Shown here: positions 1 through 7,192 of the stretch, piece by piece
How the letters are laid out: the number at the start of each line of letters is the position of its first letter
How positions within the stretch are numbered: the stretch's first letter is position 1
NCBI GenBank assembly: GCA_003290465.1
Contig: CP030759.1
Span: 660,672-724,671 of the forward strand
Reading direction: 5' to 3'
DNA length: 64,000 bases
From: Candidatus Sumerlaea chitinivorans
GTDB taxonomy: Bacteria > Sumerlaeota > Sumerlaeia > Sumerlaeales > Sumerlaeaceae
Program-made: the position numbers and the translations under genes
The notes under the pieces: generated by a model
The model's input: only the letters and a program-made list of their open reading frames with translations
The model's database searches: none
Told to the model about the DNA's origin: nothing

Positions 1-2
1 AC

Positions 3-278
3 TTTGAAGTTCTGGAGGCAGCAGCGGCTCAGCCACCTTGCGATAGAAACGATTGGGAAATCCTACGCGCCACCTACTCCTATTATCGTCATGTAGAAAC
101 AGCTGTGCGTCTCGCGTGTGGAGAGCGGGGAACGACCCTGCCGAAAGACCCCACGAAACAGCGCAACGTTGCGATCCAATGCGGAAAAGAGAATGCCGAG
201 GAACTTGTGAGGGAGCTCACTGAGAGGATGCATGAGGTCAGAGAAGTCTTCCAGCGGTGCATGGCCCACGAATCGTGA
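3..278 (+). CDS. glnE: GlnE C-terminal fragment (glutamine synthetase adenylyltransferase)
   Basis: An open frame enters from the left edge and stops at 276-278, giving the last 91 residues of a larger protein. It reads LRATYSYYRHVETAVRL, then TTLPKDPTKQRNVAIQCG, and ends with an EELVRELTERMHEVREVF segment. This matches the C-terminal helical domain of the adenylyl-removing/adenylyltransferase enzyme GlnE, which has a conserved LR..Y...R..E..LRL stretch, an LP.D....R.A core and a VR..F end. GlnE adenylylates and de-adenylylates glutamine synthetase according to nitrogen status. Catalytic nucleotidyltransferase motifs lie outside the window. The call rests on the pattern of this end alone, so confidence is moderate to good. 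Confidence 0.72.
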   Translation, partial: FEVLEAAAAQPPCDRNDWEILRATYSYYRHVETAVRLACGERGTTLPKDPTKQRNVAIQCGKENAEELVRELTERMHEVREVFQRCMAHES

Positions 279-366
279 TACTCTCGACGGATGGGTAAGA
301 TCCAACAAAGTGCTAATGTGTTTTCGCTTGATGAGATGCTCGAGAATCTAAGTATTTACTAACATT

Positions 367-1074
367 ATGAGTGACGCAAAAGTGACTTACAGCGAGTTTG
401 TTTTACGCCGACTGCATTCTCTGACGGGGGTTATTCCCCTCACATTTTTTATTTTCTTCCACTTCTTTGCAAATTCATATTCGACGAAGGGACCAGAAGC
501 ATTCAATGCAACGGTGGCAACGTTAAGAGGACTGCCGTATTTGCACGCGATTGAGTGGGGATTGCTATTTGCTCCTTTTCTTTTCCACATGATCTACGGT
601 CTCTGGGTCGTCTACACGGGAAAGCCAAATCCCCTCCGTTATAAGTACCCCAGAAACTGGGCCTACTTATTTCAGCGAGTCACTGCCATCGTTCTCTTCG
701 TGTTCATCCTTTACCATGTCATTTCGTTGCGGTTTATGGATTATCGAGCGATCAACCCCGCCACGGGGAAGCTCGACTTTTACAACCACCTCCATCATGA
801 GTTCCAGAATCCGTTGATTTACTGGTGGTACGTGGTGGGCATTGCGTGCACAGCTTTCCATTTGGCGAATGGTCTGTGCACATTTTGCATGACGTGGGGG
901 ATTACCGTCGGTCGGACCTCGCAACGGTATTTTGCTTATGCCATGACAGGTTTAGGCATCCTGCTTTTTGTGGTAGGCGTGAGCGCAATCCATGGATTCC
1001 TGAATCCCCCCAAGGACGCAGTAAAGACAGCACAAGAAGTTTCAGTGCAGGCCGCAACCGTGCAAAACCCCTAA
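367..1074 (+). CDS. sdhC: Succinate dehydrogenase cytochrome b558 subunit (SdhC family)
   Basis: This 235-residue membrane protein has about five hydrophobic segments and matches the SdhC/FrdC cytochrome b558 family, the membrane anchor of succinate:quinone oxidoreductase. H32, H74, H117 and H165 sit in successive membrane segments with spacings of 42, 43 and 48. This is close to the spacing of the four axial haem ligands in Bacillus-type di-haem SdhC, so binding of two b haems is likely. The gene normally precedes sdhA and sdhB, but here a strong hairpin terminator follows at once and the next gene is on the other strand. The flavoprotein and Fe-S subunits must therefore be elsewhere. No clear Shine-Dalgarno precedes the ATG. 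Confidence 0.9.
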   Translation: MSDAKVTYSEFVLRRLHSLTGVIPLTFFIFFHFFANSYSTKGPEAFNATVATLRGLPYLHAIEWGLLFAPFLFHMIYGLWVVYTGKPNPLRYKYPRNWAYLFQRVTAIVLFVFILYHVISLRFMDYRAINPATGKLDFYNHLHHEFQNPLIYWWYVVGIACTAFHLANGLCTFCMTWGITVGRTSQRYFAYAMTGLGILLFVVGVSAIHGFLNPPKDAVKTAQEVSVQAATVQNP

Positions 1075-1099
1075 CAATTTCTGTGGATGCTTAGAAACT

Positions 1100-1145
1100 A
1101 CGGGCGAGCATGGACTATGTCGAAGCCTGCTCGCCCGTTTTCTTT
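1100..1145 (+). terminator. Rho-independent terminator after sdhC
   Basis: An 11-bp perfect stem (1100-1110 with 1128-1138, acgggcgagca/tgctcgcccgt) is followed by a T-rich run (tttttcttt). It lies between the convergent sdhC and nfu genes and most clearly serves sdhC. Confidence 0.85.
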
Positions 1146-1175
1146 GAAGCAAAGCCGAGAGTCATTTCAAAGGCC

Positions 1176-1493
1176 TCAGATCATTTCTACCGAAACGACC
1201 TCTGGAACCATTTCGACAATGCGTGCTTCGACACCCATCTTTAAGGTGTAAATTGAGCTTGGGCATCCAACGCAGGCTCCCTGAAGCCGTACGTAGACCA
1301 CACGATTTTCCACCCGCACGAGCTCGATGTCGCCACCGTCTGCTTGAATGTACGGACGGATTTGCGCAATCAACGGTTCGACCTTCGCGAAGATGGCTGT
1401 ATCCACTGGACTGCCAGTACTTTGCTCCTGAGGAGATGCGTCCGAGCTCGAGGCCTGCTCCTGCTGCTTGCGAATTGGATCGAAAATACCCAT
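1176..1493 (-). CDS. NfuA/NifU C-terminal-like Fe-S scaffold protein
   Basis: This 105-residue protein consists of a short polar Gln/Ser-rich N-terminus and an NFU domain (about residues 33-105). The domain carries IQADGGDIELVRV and a CxxC pair in ACVGCPSS (C74, C77), which holds a labile [4Fe-4S] cluster in the family for delivery to apo-proteins. The ATG at 1493 is preceded by GGGAGA about 9 bases upstream. A longer in-frame reading to 1613 would run into the upstream glycosyltransferase and adds no recognisable domain, so the short form is preferred. It follows the GT4 gene on the same strand after 50 bases. The A-type domain of NfuA is absent, as in many stand-alone Nfu proteins. Confidence 0.85.
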   Translation of the reverse strand: MGIFDPIRKQQEQASSSDASPQEQSTGSPVDTAIFAKVEPLIAQIRPYIQADGGDIELVRVENRVVYVRLQGACVGCPSSIYTLKMGVEARIVEMVPEVVSVEMI

Positions 1494-1543
1494 CGTTGCG
1501 GTTCTCCCATCTGTTTTCCTATGCGTAACAGAATGAACGGCTC

Positions 1544-2701
1544 CTATTCGTTCCTGAATCCGGATCCGCTCTCCTGCAAGACTTCCCAATACACCGCCTT
1601 TAAGCGGGCGCACATCCTCTCGGCGCTAAACTCCTGCTGTGCTTGTTCCGAGGCGGCACGCGAAAATCGCTCGCGTAGGGCCGGGTCAGACAGCAATCGG
1701 TTCAATGCTTCAGCAAGTGCGGTGGGATTGCCCGGCTCGACCACGAGGCCCGTTTCGCCATGCCGATTTACATACGGCACCCCGGTCGCGAGGGCAGTGC
1801 TGACAACCGGGAGGCCACAGGCCATGGCTTCAATCTGACAAATACCGAAGGCTTCGCTTCGCAGGTGTGAGGGCAGACAAAAAACTCGGGAGGCATGAAG
1901 ATAAGCCACCACATCTTGGTCGTCCAGCTCCCCCAGAAAGACACAGCGTTCGGCGAGATCCCAATCGCGAACCATTCGCTTTAGCTTCGATTCTTCGGGG
2001 CCTGTCCCAATGATGAGAAGCTTCCCTGATGGCACACTCCGCATTGCTTCGATAAGAAAATGCAGCCCTTTGTAATAGCGCAACCGCCCTACAAAAAGAA
2101 TCAACTGCTCGCCCCACTGCTGCCGAATCTCTAAGACTTTCTTTTCCACAGTGGGGGATTTTTGGAAGCGATCGAGCTCGATCCCAAGCGGAACAATGCG
2201 GAGTTTTTCCCGGTATTTCCGAAGCCACGGAGAGCTCTCCACGTAATTCGGCGAAGTAGGCATGATGCGGCGCGCCCGATCCATCATCCGTCGCTGAACG
2301 TGCGCAAAGAAAATCATCGCAGCGCGCTGGCGCACGACATCGCTGTGGTAAGTCATGACGAACGGGGTCTGAATCCCCCCAAGGAGGTACGCAAGGTCAC
2401 CGGTAGGATTGGGATGGTGGAAATGCAAAAGATCCGCTCGTTGCGCTTCCTCACGCAAGGCACGTACGAATGCAGGACTCAAGGGCGCACTCCAAACCCG
2501 GCACCACTCCGGAACTCGCCGCACTCGGACACCATCCAGAACTTCTGTGCCCGCCTTTGCGGGCCCCCGACAAACCAGCACAGAGGTTTCAAATTCATCC
2601 CGCGTCCCTCGGGCCATCAGGTTGATGGTGTTCTCAATGCCTCCTCGGACGGGAGGGAAATAGTCCTTATAGATGTGCAGGACGCGAGGTCGTTGGATCA
2701 T
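1544..2701 (-). CDS. GT4-family glycosyltransferase
   Basis: This 385-residue GT-B fold retaining glycosyltransferase belongs to the GT4 family. The N-terminal half has the glycine-rich PPVRGGIE acceptor loop (17-23) and the MTYHSD segment. The C-terminal half has LFVGRLRYYKGLHFLIEAM, which starts the donor-binding domain, and the E-x7-E motif E283...E291 in SEAFGICQIEAM. It probably adds a sugar to a lipid-linked glycan at the cytoplasmic face. The substrate cannot be read from sequence. Its ATG overlaps the stop of the upstream GT4 gene by ATGA, so the two are translationally coupled. Confidence 0.88.
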   Translation of the reverse strand: MIQRPRVLHIYKDYFPPVRGGIENTINLMARGTRDEFETSVLVCRGPAKAGTEVLDGVRVRRVPEWCRVWSAPLSPAFVRALREEAQRADLLHFHHPNPTGDLAYLLGGIQTPFVMTYHSDVVRQRAAMIFFAHVQRRMMDRARRIMPTSPNYVESSPWLRKYREKLRIVPLGIELDRFQKSPTVEKKVLEIRQQWGEQLILFVGRLRYYKGLHFLIEAMRSVPSGKLLIIGTGPEESKLKRMVRDWDLAERCVFLGELDDQDVVAYLHASRVFCLPSHLRSEAFGICQIEAMACGLPVVSTALATGVPYVNRHGETGLVVEPGNPTALAEALNRLLSDPALRERFSRAASEQAQQEFSAERMCARLKAVYWEVLQESGSGFRNE

Positions 2702-3822
2702 TGTCTGCCTTGCGCATCATGGATTGCAGCATCATAGATGGTCAAGATCTCCTCGATCCATCGCTCATAGGTGTGGTGCTTAAGAACGCGTTCTCGGGCC
2801 GTGGAGGCAAGCATGTGGGCGGTTGCGGGTTCATTCAGCAATCGGAGAATCGCCCGCGCCAATGCCTCCGGATCGCCCGGCGGAACCAACAAGCCGTTGA
2901 CGCCGTCTTCAATGATCTCTGGTAGACAGCCCACTTGGGTTGCGACAAGAGGTACGCCGCTCGCCATGCTCTCGTAGGCAATCCGACTTGATCCTTCGCT
3001 TCCCAAGGAAGCAATCACTGAAATGTCGAGTGAGGCCAACAGACGTTCCACTTGAGGCACCCAGCCAAGCAATACCGTTCGACCCTCAATGCCGTACTCG
3101 CGGATTAGTCCTTCGAGGTAATCGAATTTGCCTTGAGAACCTCGTCCCGCCAGCACGAAGCGCGCCAAGGGAACAGCTTTCGCCACTGCGGCAGCCGCAG
3201 AAATAAAGATGTGTTGGCCCTTCACGTTCTGAAGGCGCGCCACTAAACCAATGAGCGGCATGGTGGCGTCCGTGGCTCCCAGTTCTTTTCGCAGTCCCTC
3301 GTCGCGCTGCGAGGGGTGAAAGCGATCCGTATCCACGGCAGAATAGATCACGTGTACCTTATTTGCCATGTCTGCCAAACTCGCCGCCGCTTGTTGGGAG
3401 ACCGCGATCACTTGGCTTGTTGCCTTTCGCAAGAGCCAGCGATTCAGGATATGTCGTTGCATCGGGACGACGACATGCCGTGTTCGCACGATGGGTATTT
3501 TGGACTGAAAGAGCACGCGATGAACTGCCGCGAGCCAGTGATCCTTACCGCGATGGCAGTGAATGACGTCAGGCCTCCACTCTCGAATTAAGCGATGGAA
3601 CGCAAAAAGGTCTTTTGAATCGGACGTCAGCTGGAAGCTACCAGAATAATTGAGCGCTACTGCTGGCAACTCCGCTTGTTGTGCTCGTGATTCCAACTCG
3701 TAGCCTTTTCGGACCACAAGTAAAGCGTCATGCCCTGCTCGTCTGAGTTCACGAGCAAGATCGACGCAGTGAGCGGCTTCCCCAATGTACTTTCGGGCAC
3801 TGTTGGTAATGAGTATGCGCAT
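2698..3822 (-). CDS. GT4-family glycosyltransferase
   Basis: This 374-residue GT4 glycosyltransferase is the first gene of a two-gene unit. The N-terminal domain opens with MRILITNSARKYIGEAAH and includes RPDVIHCHRGKDHW. The donor domain begins with LVARLQNVKGQHIFISAA and carries the E-x7-E motif in SEGSSRIAYESMASG, followed by GVPLVATQVGCLPEI. Having two consecutive GT4 enzymes with a 4-base overlap suggests sequential steps in building one glycan, for example an O-antigen, exopolysaccharide or glycolipid. No polymerase, flippase or sugar-nucleotide gene is adjacent, so the product is unknown. Confidence 0.88.
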   Translation of the reverse strand: MRILITNSARKYIGEAAHCVDLARELRRAGHDALLVVRKGYELESRAQQAELPAVALNYSGSFQLTSDSKDLFAFHRLIREWRPDVIHCHRGKDHWLAAVHRVLFQSKIPIVRTRHVVVPMQRHILNRWLLRKATSQVIAVSQQAAASLADMANKVHVIYSAVDTDRFHPSQRDEGLRKELGATDATMPLIGLVARLQNVKGQHIFISAAAAVAKAVPLARFVLAGRGSQGKFDYLEGLIREYGIEGRTVLLGWVPQVERLLASLDISVIASLGSEGSSRIAYESMASGVPLVATQVGCLPEIIEDGVNGLLVPPGDPEALARAILRLLNEPATAHMLASTARERVLKHHTYERWIEEILTIYDAAIHDAQGRQ

Positions 3823-3982
3823 GGATGTCTTCGCTTTTTATAAACGTAGTCATAACGGGCATTTCGTGGGTGGGTGCAGTCAAGCATGGAGCACGCCCTC
3901 AGTCATGCGGGGGAATATGCTTTTCTGGGAGCTGCGGTGACGGTATATAAACGTCATTGAAATGAAAACTGGAGGACGAGCC

Positions 3983-4513
3983 GTGAGAGTGGTAATTCGC
4001 CAAGGAAACATTGTGGAAACTTCTGCAGAAGTCATCGTCAATGCAGCGAACACAGATCTGATCTTAGGTGGGGGAGTGGCCGGTGCGATTCGGCGTGCAG
4101 GCGGCGAATCCATCCAGCAAGAGTGCAGCGCGCACGGGCCGATTCACGTGGGCGAAGTAGCTGTGACAGGCGCGGGGCGATTGCCCCAGCGATACATCTT
4201 TCATGCCGCCACCATGACTCTTCGTGACGCGCAGACCTCCGCTGAAATCGTGGCGGCGTGTACGCGCAATGCTCTCCAAAAAGCCGAAGAGCTGGGTTGC
4301 CGCAGCATCGCATTTCCAGCGCTTGGGACTGGAGTGGCCGGCCTGGCGCTACGGACATGTGCCGAGGCAATGCTGCGCGAGATCTACGAATTCCGCTTGA
4401 AGGCAAAAAACCTCGAACTCGTCGAGCTGGTACTTTTTGATCCGCAAGCTGCACGCGTCTTTGCGGAAGAATGGGCACGGCTGAGTCATGCCTCATCGGC
4501 TCAGGAGTCTTAG
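3983..4513 (+). CDS. Macrodomain protein (ADP-ribose / O-acetyl-ADP-ribose binding)
   Basis: This is a 176-residue single macrodomain. The ligand loop VNAANTDLILGGGVAGAI and the second glycine-rich loop FPALGTGVAGL match MacroD/YmdB-type domains that bind ADP-ribose and often hydrolyse O-acetyl-ADP-ribose or mono-ADP-ribosyl-Asp/Glu. I place the start at GTG 3983 because GGAGG (3971-3975) lies 7 bases upstream. The in-frame ATG at 3962 has no ribosome site, and a TATAAA box at about 3945 would put the transcript start close to it. The gene is convergent with scpB, overlapping its end by 4 bases. A PARP-like partner is not visible nearby. Confidence 0.88.
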   Translation: MRVVIRQGNIVETSAEVIVNAANTDLILGGGVAGAIRRAGGESIQQECSAHGPIHVGEVAVTGAGRLPQRYIFHAATMTLRDAQTSAEIVAACTRNALQKAEELGCRSIAFPALGTGVAGLALRTCAEAMLREIYEFRLKAKNLELVELVLFDPQAARVFAEEWARLSHASSAQES

Positions 4514-5721
4514 GCTTCCGAGGCGCCGTTGTCCGCAGCCCTCTTCCTGTCACTCACGTCCGAGTTTTCGGGGGATGTTTCGACACGCTCTGCAGGTTTG
4601 GAGTGCTCCAAATCATTAGAAAGCTCATCTCCAGAGGGGGTCTGGCTCGCCGAATGAGATGACGTCGGGGTCAAATTCCCCTCGGGGCTCGATGTGTTGT
4701 CGCTGGGGCCTACTTTTCGAGTGCTCTGTTCTGGTTCGATTCGCCTCTTGGGGCTGTCCTCTTGCTCGTACATGCGCTTAAGTTCCTGAATGGACGGCAA
4801 ATCGCCCAAACTCCTTAAACCGAAAGTTTTCAGGAATAGATTCGTCGTCGCATATAACTGAGGGCGACCGATAACCTCTCGCCGGCCGCTTACCTCGATG
4901 AGCCCAAGCTCAAGAAGCGTGTGGATCGGGGCACTCGAATCTACCCCACGAATCGCTTCGATCTCGGCGCGTGTTACGGGCTGCTTATAGGCAATAATCG
5001 CAAGGGTTTCGAGTGTTGCGGGCGAGAGGGAATTGCGCCTGCGGTTCCGCTGCATGCGGAAAATCCAGTCTGCAAACTGGGGTCTGGTGGCGAATTGAAA
5101 CCCTCCTGCCACTTCGACGATTTGCAGTGCCCCCCCGCGCTGCTCGTATTCTAATTGTAGCTCCAGCAGAAGCGCGCGGACGCAACGTGGATGAAGATTA
5201 TTCATCAGGCGTGAAATGCGGGGGATACTGAGGGGTTCGGTGGTGGCAAAGAGCAATGCCTCGAGGATATTCCGTGCTTCTCGCACCGTCTGAATTCTCA
5301 GGTCAGGTCCCTCGGTTTTGTTCTCATTCCCTGACCCTTTTGCTGGCGGCGCAACAAATTCGAGTTCGTGAAGCAACGCGATCGTGCCGTCGTCCTCAGC
5401 AGCAATTCTTGCGAGCTCGTCGTCCTCGCGAGAATTCGCTCTCTCCAGCTGCGAGACAGCTTCGGCCGTTGGACTGCTCTCTGCTTCTGCAGGGAGCACA
5501 TTTTTCTGTTCCGAAGGGAGTGGCGAAGGTGTCGAAGTCCCGTTCGTGTTGTGGTTAAGTGCTGGCGAAGAGGAGGACTCGACAATGATCTCCCTGGTCG
5601 GCTCAGCGTTGTCTTGGCTTAGCGGAGGAGCAGTCGCACTACTTTCAGTGTCTTCGCCCTGCGCTGGATGCAGCGTATTCTCTTGCGTGGTTGTATCCTC
5701 AGGATTCGGCGTTGTCGTCAT
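4510..5721 (-). CDS. scpB: Segregation and condensation protein B, long-tailed
   Basis: The ScpB core of tandem winged helices spans roughly residues 140-315. It runs from REARNILEALLFATTEPLS, through SPATLETLAIIAYKQPVTRAEIEAIRG (in two parts), to EVIGRPQLYATTNLFLKTFGL. ScpB binds ScpA and bridges SMC heads in chromosome condensation. The protein is about 403 residues, about twice the usual ScpB length. It has about 135 residues of acidic, Ser/Thr/Pro/Glu-rich sequence before the core and about 85 disordered residues after it. It overlaps the end of scpA by about 23 bases. ATGs at 5784 and 5742 are also in frame, and 5721 gives the least overlap. No strong ribosome site decides between them. 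Confidence 0.88.
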   Translation of the reverse strand: MTTTPNPEDTTTQENTLHPAQGEDTESSATAPPLSQDNAEPTREIIVESSSSPALNHNTNGTSTPSPLPSEQKNVLPAEAESSPTAEAVSQLERANSREDDELARIAAEDDGTIALLHELEFVAPPAKGSGNENKTEGPDLRIQTVREARNILEALLFATTEPLSIPRISRLMNNLHPRCVRALLLELQLEYEQRGGALQIVEVAGGFQFATRPQFADWIFRMQRNRRRNSLSPATLETLAIIAYKQPVTRAEIEAIRGVDSSAPIHTLLELGLIEVSGRREVIGRPQLYATTNLFLKTFGLRSLGDLPSIQELKRMYEQEDSPKRRIEPEQSTRKVGPSDNTSSPEGNLTPTSSHSASQTPSGDELSNDLEHSKPAERVETSPENSDVSDRKRAADNGASEA

Positions 5722-6469
5722 GTCGCGGCTCGGAAAACTCATATTCAATTTGCTCAGGTCCCCGAAGGATTCGAATCGTGTCAAAAGGGTTTTCTTGCAC
5801 GATGCGAATGCGGCGCAATCGCGTAAGCTCCAACACCGCCATAAATGTGGTGATAATTTCCAGTTTGTTCAGACATCTTCCGAACAACTTTGTGAGATCA
5901 ATTTCTGACTCTCGTCTCAGCAAGTCCTCAATGTATTGAATTTTCTCTTCGACGGTGAACTGCTCGACCAAATCTGGGCGATAGGGCTGCACATCCACAT
6001 AGCGCAAGACGCGAGCGAATGCACGGTAAAGAAGCGAGACGTCTAAGGAGAGTTCTTTCGTTCGTTCCGGCACAACCTCTACGGAGGCGATTCGATACAA
6101 AACTCGCGCGGCAGCTTCTTCTCGTTCGCGCAGAGCGGCAGCGGCTTCCTTATACTTTCGGTACTCTACCAGTTGGCGCATGAGTTCGCGCGCACTCATG
6201 ATAGCTCCCAGTTCTTCCTCCTGCTCTTCCGGTTCAGGAGGAGCGGGCAGAAGAGTGCGCGCCTTCAGGTGAATCAGAGTCGCGGCCATGACCAAAAACT
6301 CACCCGCAACCTCAAGATCCAGCTCTTGCATGACGTGGAGATAGTCTAAGTACTGGCGCGTGATTTCCGCGATAGGAATGTCATAGATATCCATCTCGTT
6401 AATCTTCACGAGATGAAGCAACAGATCGAAGGGCCCCTCAAAAACTGGTAGTTTGATCGTATAAGCCAT
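5699..6469 (-). CDS. scpA: Segregation and condensation protein A
   Basis: This 256-residue kleisin opens with YTIKLPVFEGPFDLLLHLV, followed by EITRQYLDYL and HLKARTLLP, the classical ScpA N-terminal signature that contacts the SMC neck. The C-terminal winged helix includes IITTFMAVLELTRLRRI, which binds the SMC head cap. With ScpB it forms the SMC-ScpAB condensin. The ATG at 6469 lies 4 bases after the stop of the upstream protease gene, with GGGG just before it. The longer open frame to 6553 lacks family sequence. The order site-2 protease-scpA-scpB is common in many bacterial phyla. Confidence 0.93.
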   Translation of the reverse strand: MAYTIKLPVFEGPFDLLLHLVKINEMDIYDIPIAEITRQYLDYLHVMQELDLEVAGEFLVMAATLIHLKARTLLPAPPEPEEQEEELGAIMSARELMRQLVEYRKYKEAAAALREREEAAARVLYRIASVEVVPERTKELSLDVSLLYRAFARVLRYVDVQPYRPDLVEQFTVEEKIQYIEDLLRRESEIDLTKLFGRCLNKLEIITTFMAVLELTRLRRIRIVQENPFDTIRILRGPEQIEYEFSEPRHDDNAES

Positions 6470-6473
6470 ACCC

Positions 6474-7139
6474 CTACATCTGCACCCACGACAGCAAGAA
6501 TTGGATTGGCACCATATAGGCCGAGGCCAGCAGGGCGCGCACGGGCGGAACAAGGATTGCTACCCACAGAATCAGAAAGCCGTATTGATGCAAGAACATC
6601 CAGAGGCCCCAAAGTCGCTCATTTCCCCGAATCAGAAAATGATAGACAATATGGCTACCATCCAGAGGTGGGATGGGGAGAAGATTGAACATACCCAGCA
6701 CAACGTTGAGGACAATAAATGTCTGCACCAGAGTCACAAGAATGGATAGGAAACTCTCAGGCAGGCTACTGAGCAAGTTTGCATGGACCGCAAGCTTTAG
6801 GACGCCAGCAAAAAGAATCGCGAGAAAAAAGTTCGAGAGGGGGCCGGACAAAGCGACCCATACGGTCCATATGGGACGTCGAAAATGAAGCTCGTTCACG
6901 GGCACGGGTTTTGCCCAGCCGATCATGGGTACACCTGAAAACAGCGCCAATAAGGGGAGAACTACTGTGCCAATGGGGTCAATGTGAGCGATAGGATTCA
7001 GCGTCAATCTCCCTCGATAAGCTGCGGTCATATCGCCTGCTGCTCTGGCAGTCAACGCATGCGCAAATTCATGCACGGTCAGGGAGAACAGGAACACCGG
7101 AATATATAACAGTAGTTCGGGACTAAACCTAAAATCCAC
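6474..7139 (-). CDS. Site-2 protease family (M50) intramembrane metalloprotease
   Basis: This 221-residue polytopic membrane protein carries the zinc motif HEFAH (H23, E24, H27) in its first membrane segment and NLLPIPPLDG with D160 as the third ligand. These are the two hallmarks of M50B site-2 proteases without a PDZ domain. The internal stretch GRLTLNPIAHIDPIGT is also typical of the YwhC-like subgroup. The protease probably cleaves transmembrane segments of unknown substrates. It is the first gene of the operon with scpA and scpB. This association is conserved, but its functional reason is not known. Confidence 0.9.
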   Translation of the reverse strand: MDFRFSPELLLYIPVFLFSLTVHEFAHALTARAAGDMTAAYRGRLTLNPIAHIDPIGTVVLPLLALFSGVPMIGWAKPVPVNELHFRRPIWTVWVALSGPLSNFFLAILFAGVLKLAVHANLLSSLPESFLSILVTLVQTFIVLNVVLGMFNLLPIPPLDGSHIVYHFLIRGNERLWGLWMFLHQYGFLILWVAILVPPVRALLASAYMVPIQFLLSWVQM

Positions 7140-7192
7140 GTTTTCGGTCCTTGGGCAAAATCTTCCCCTTCGTAAAGCCGCTGTGTTTTCTA

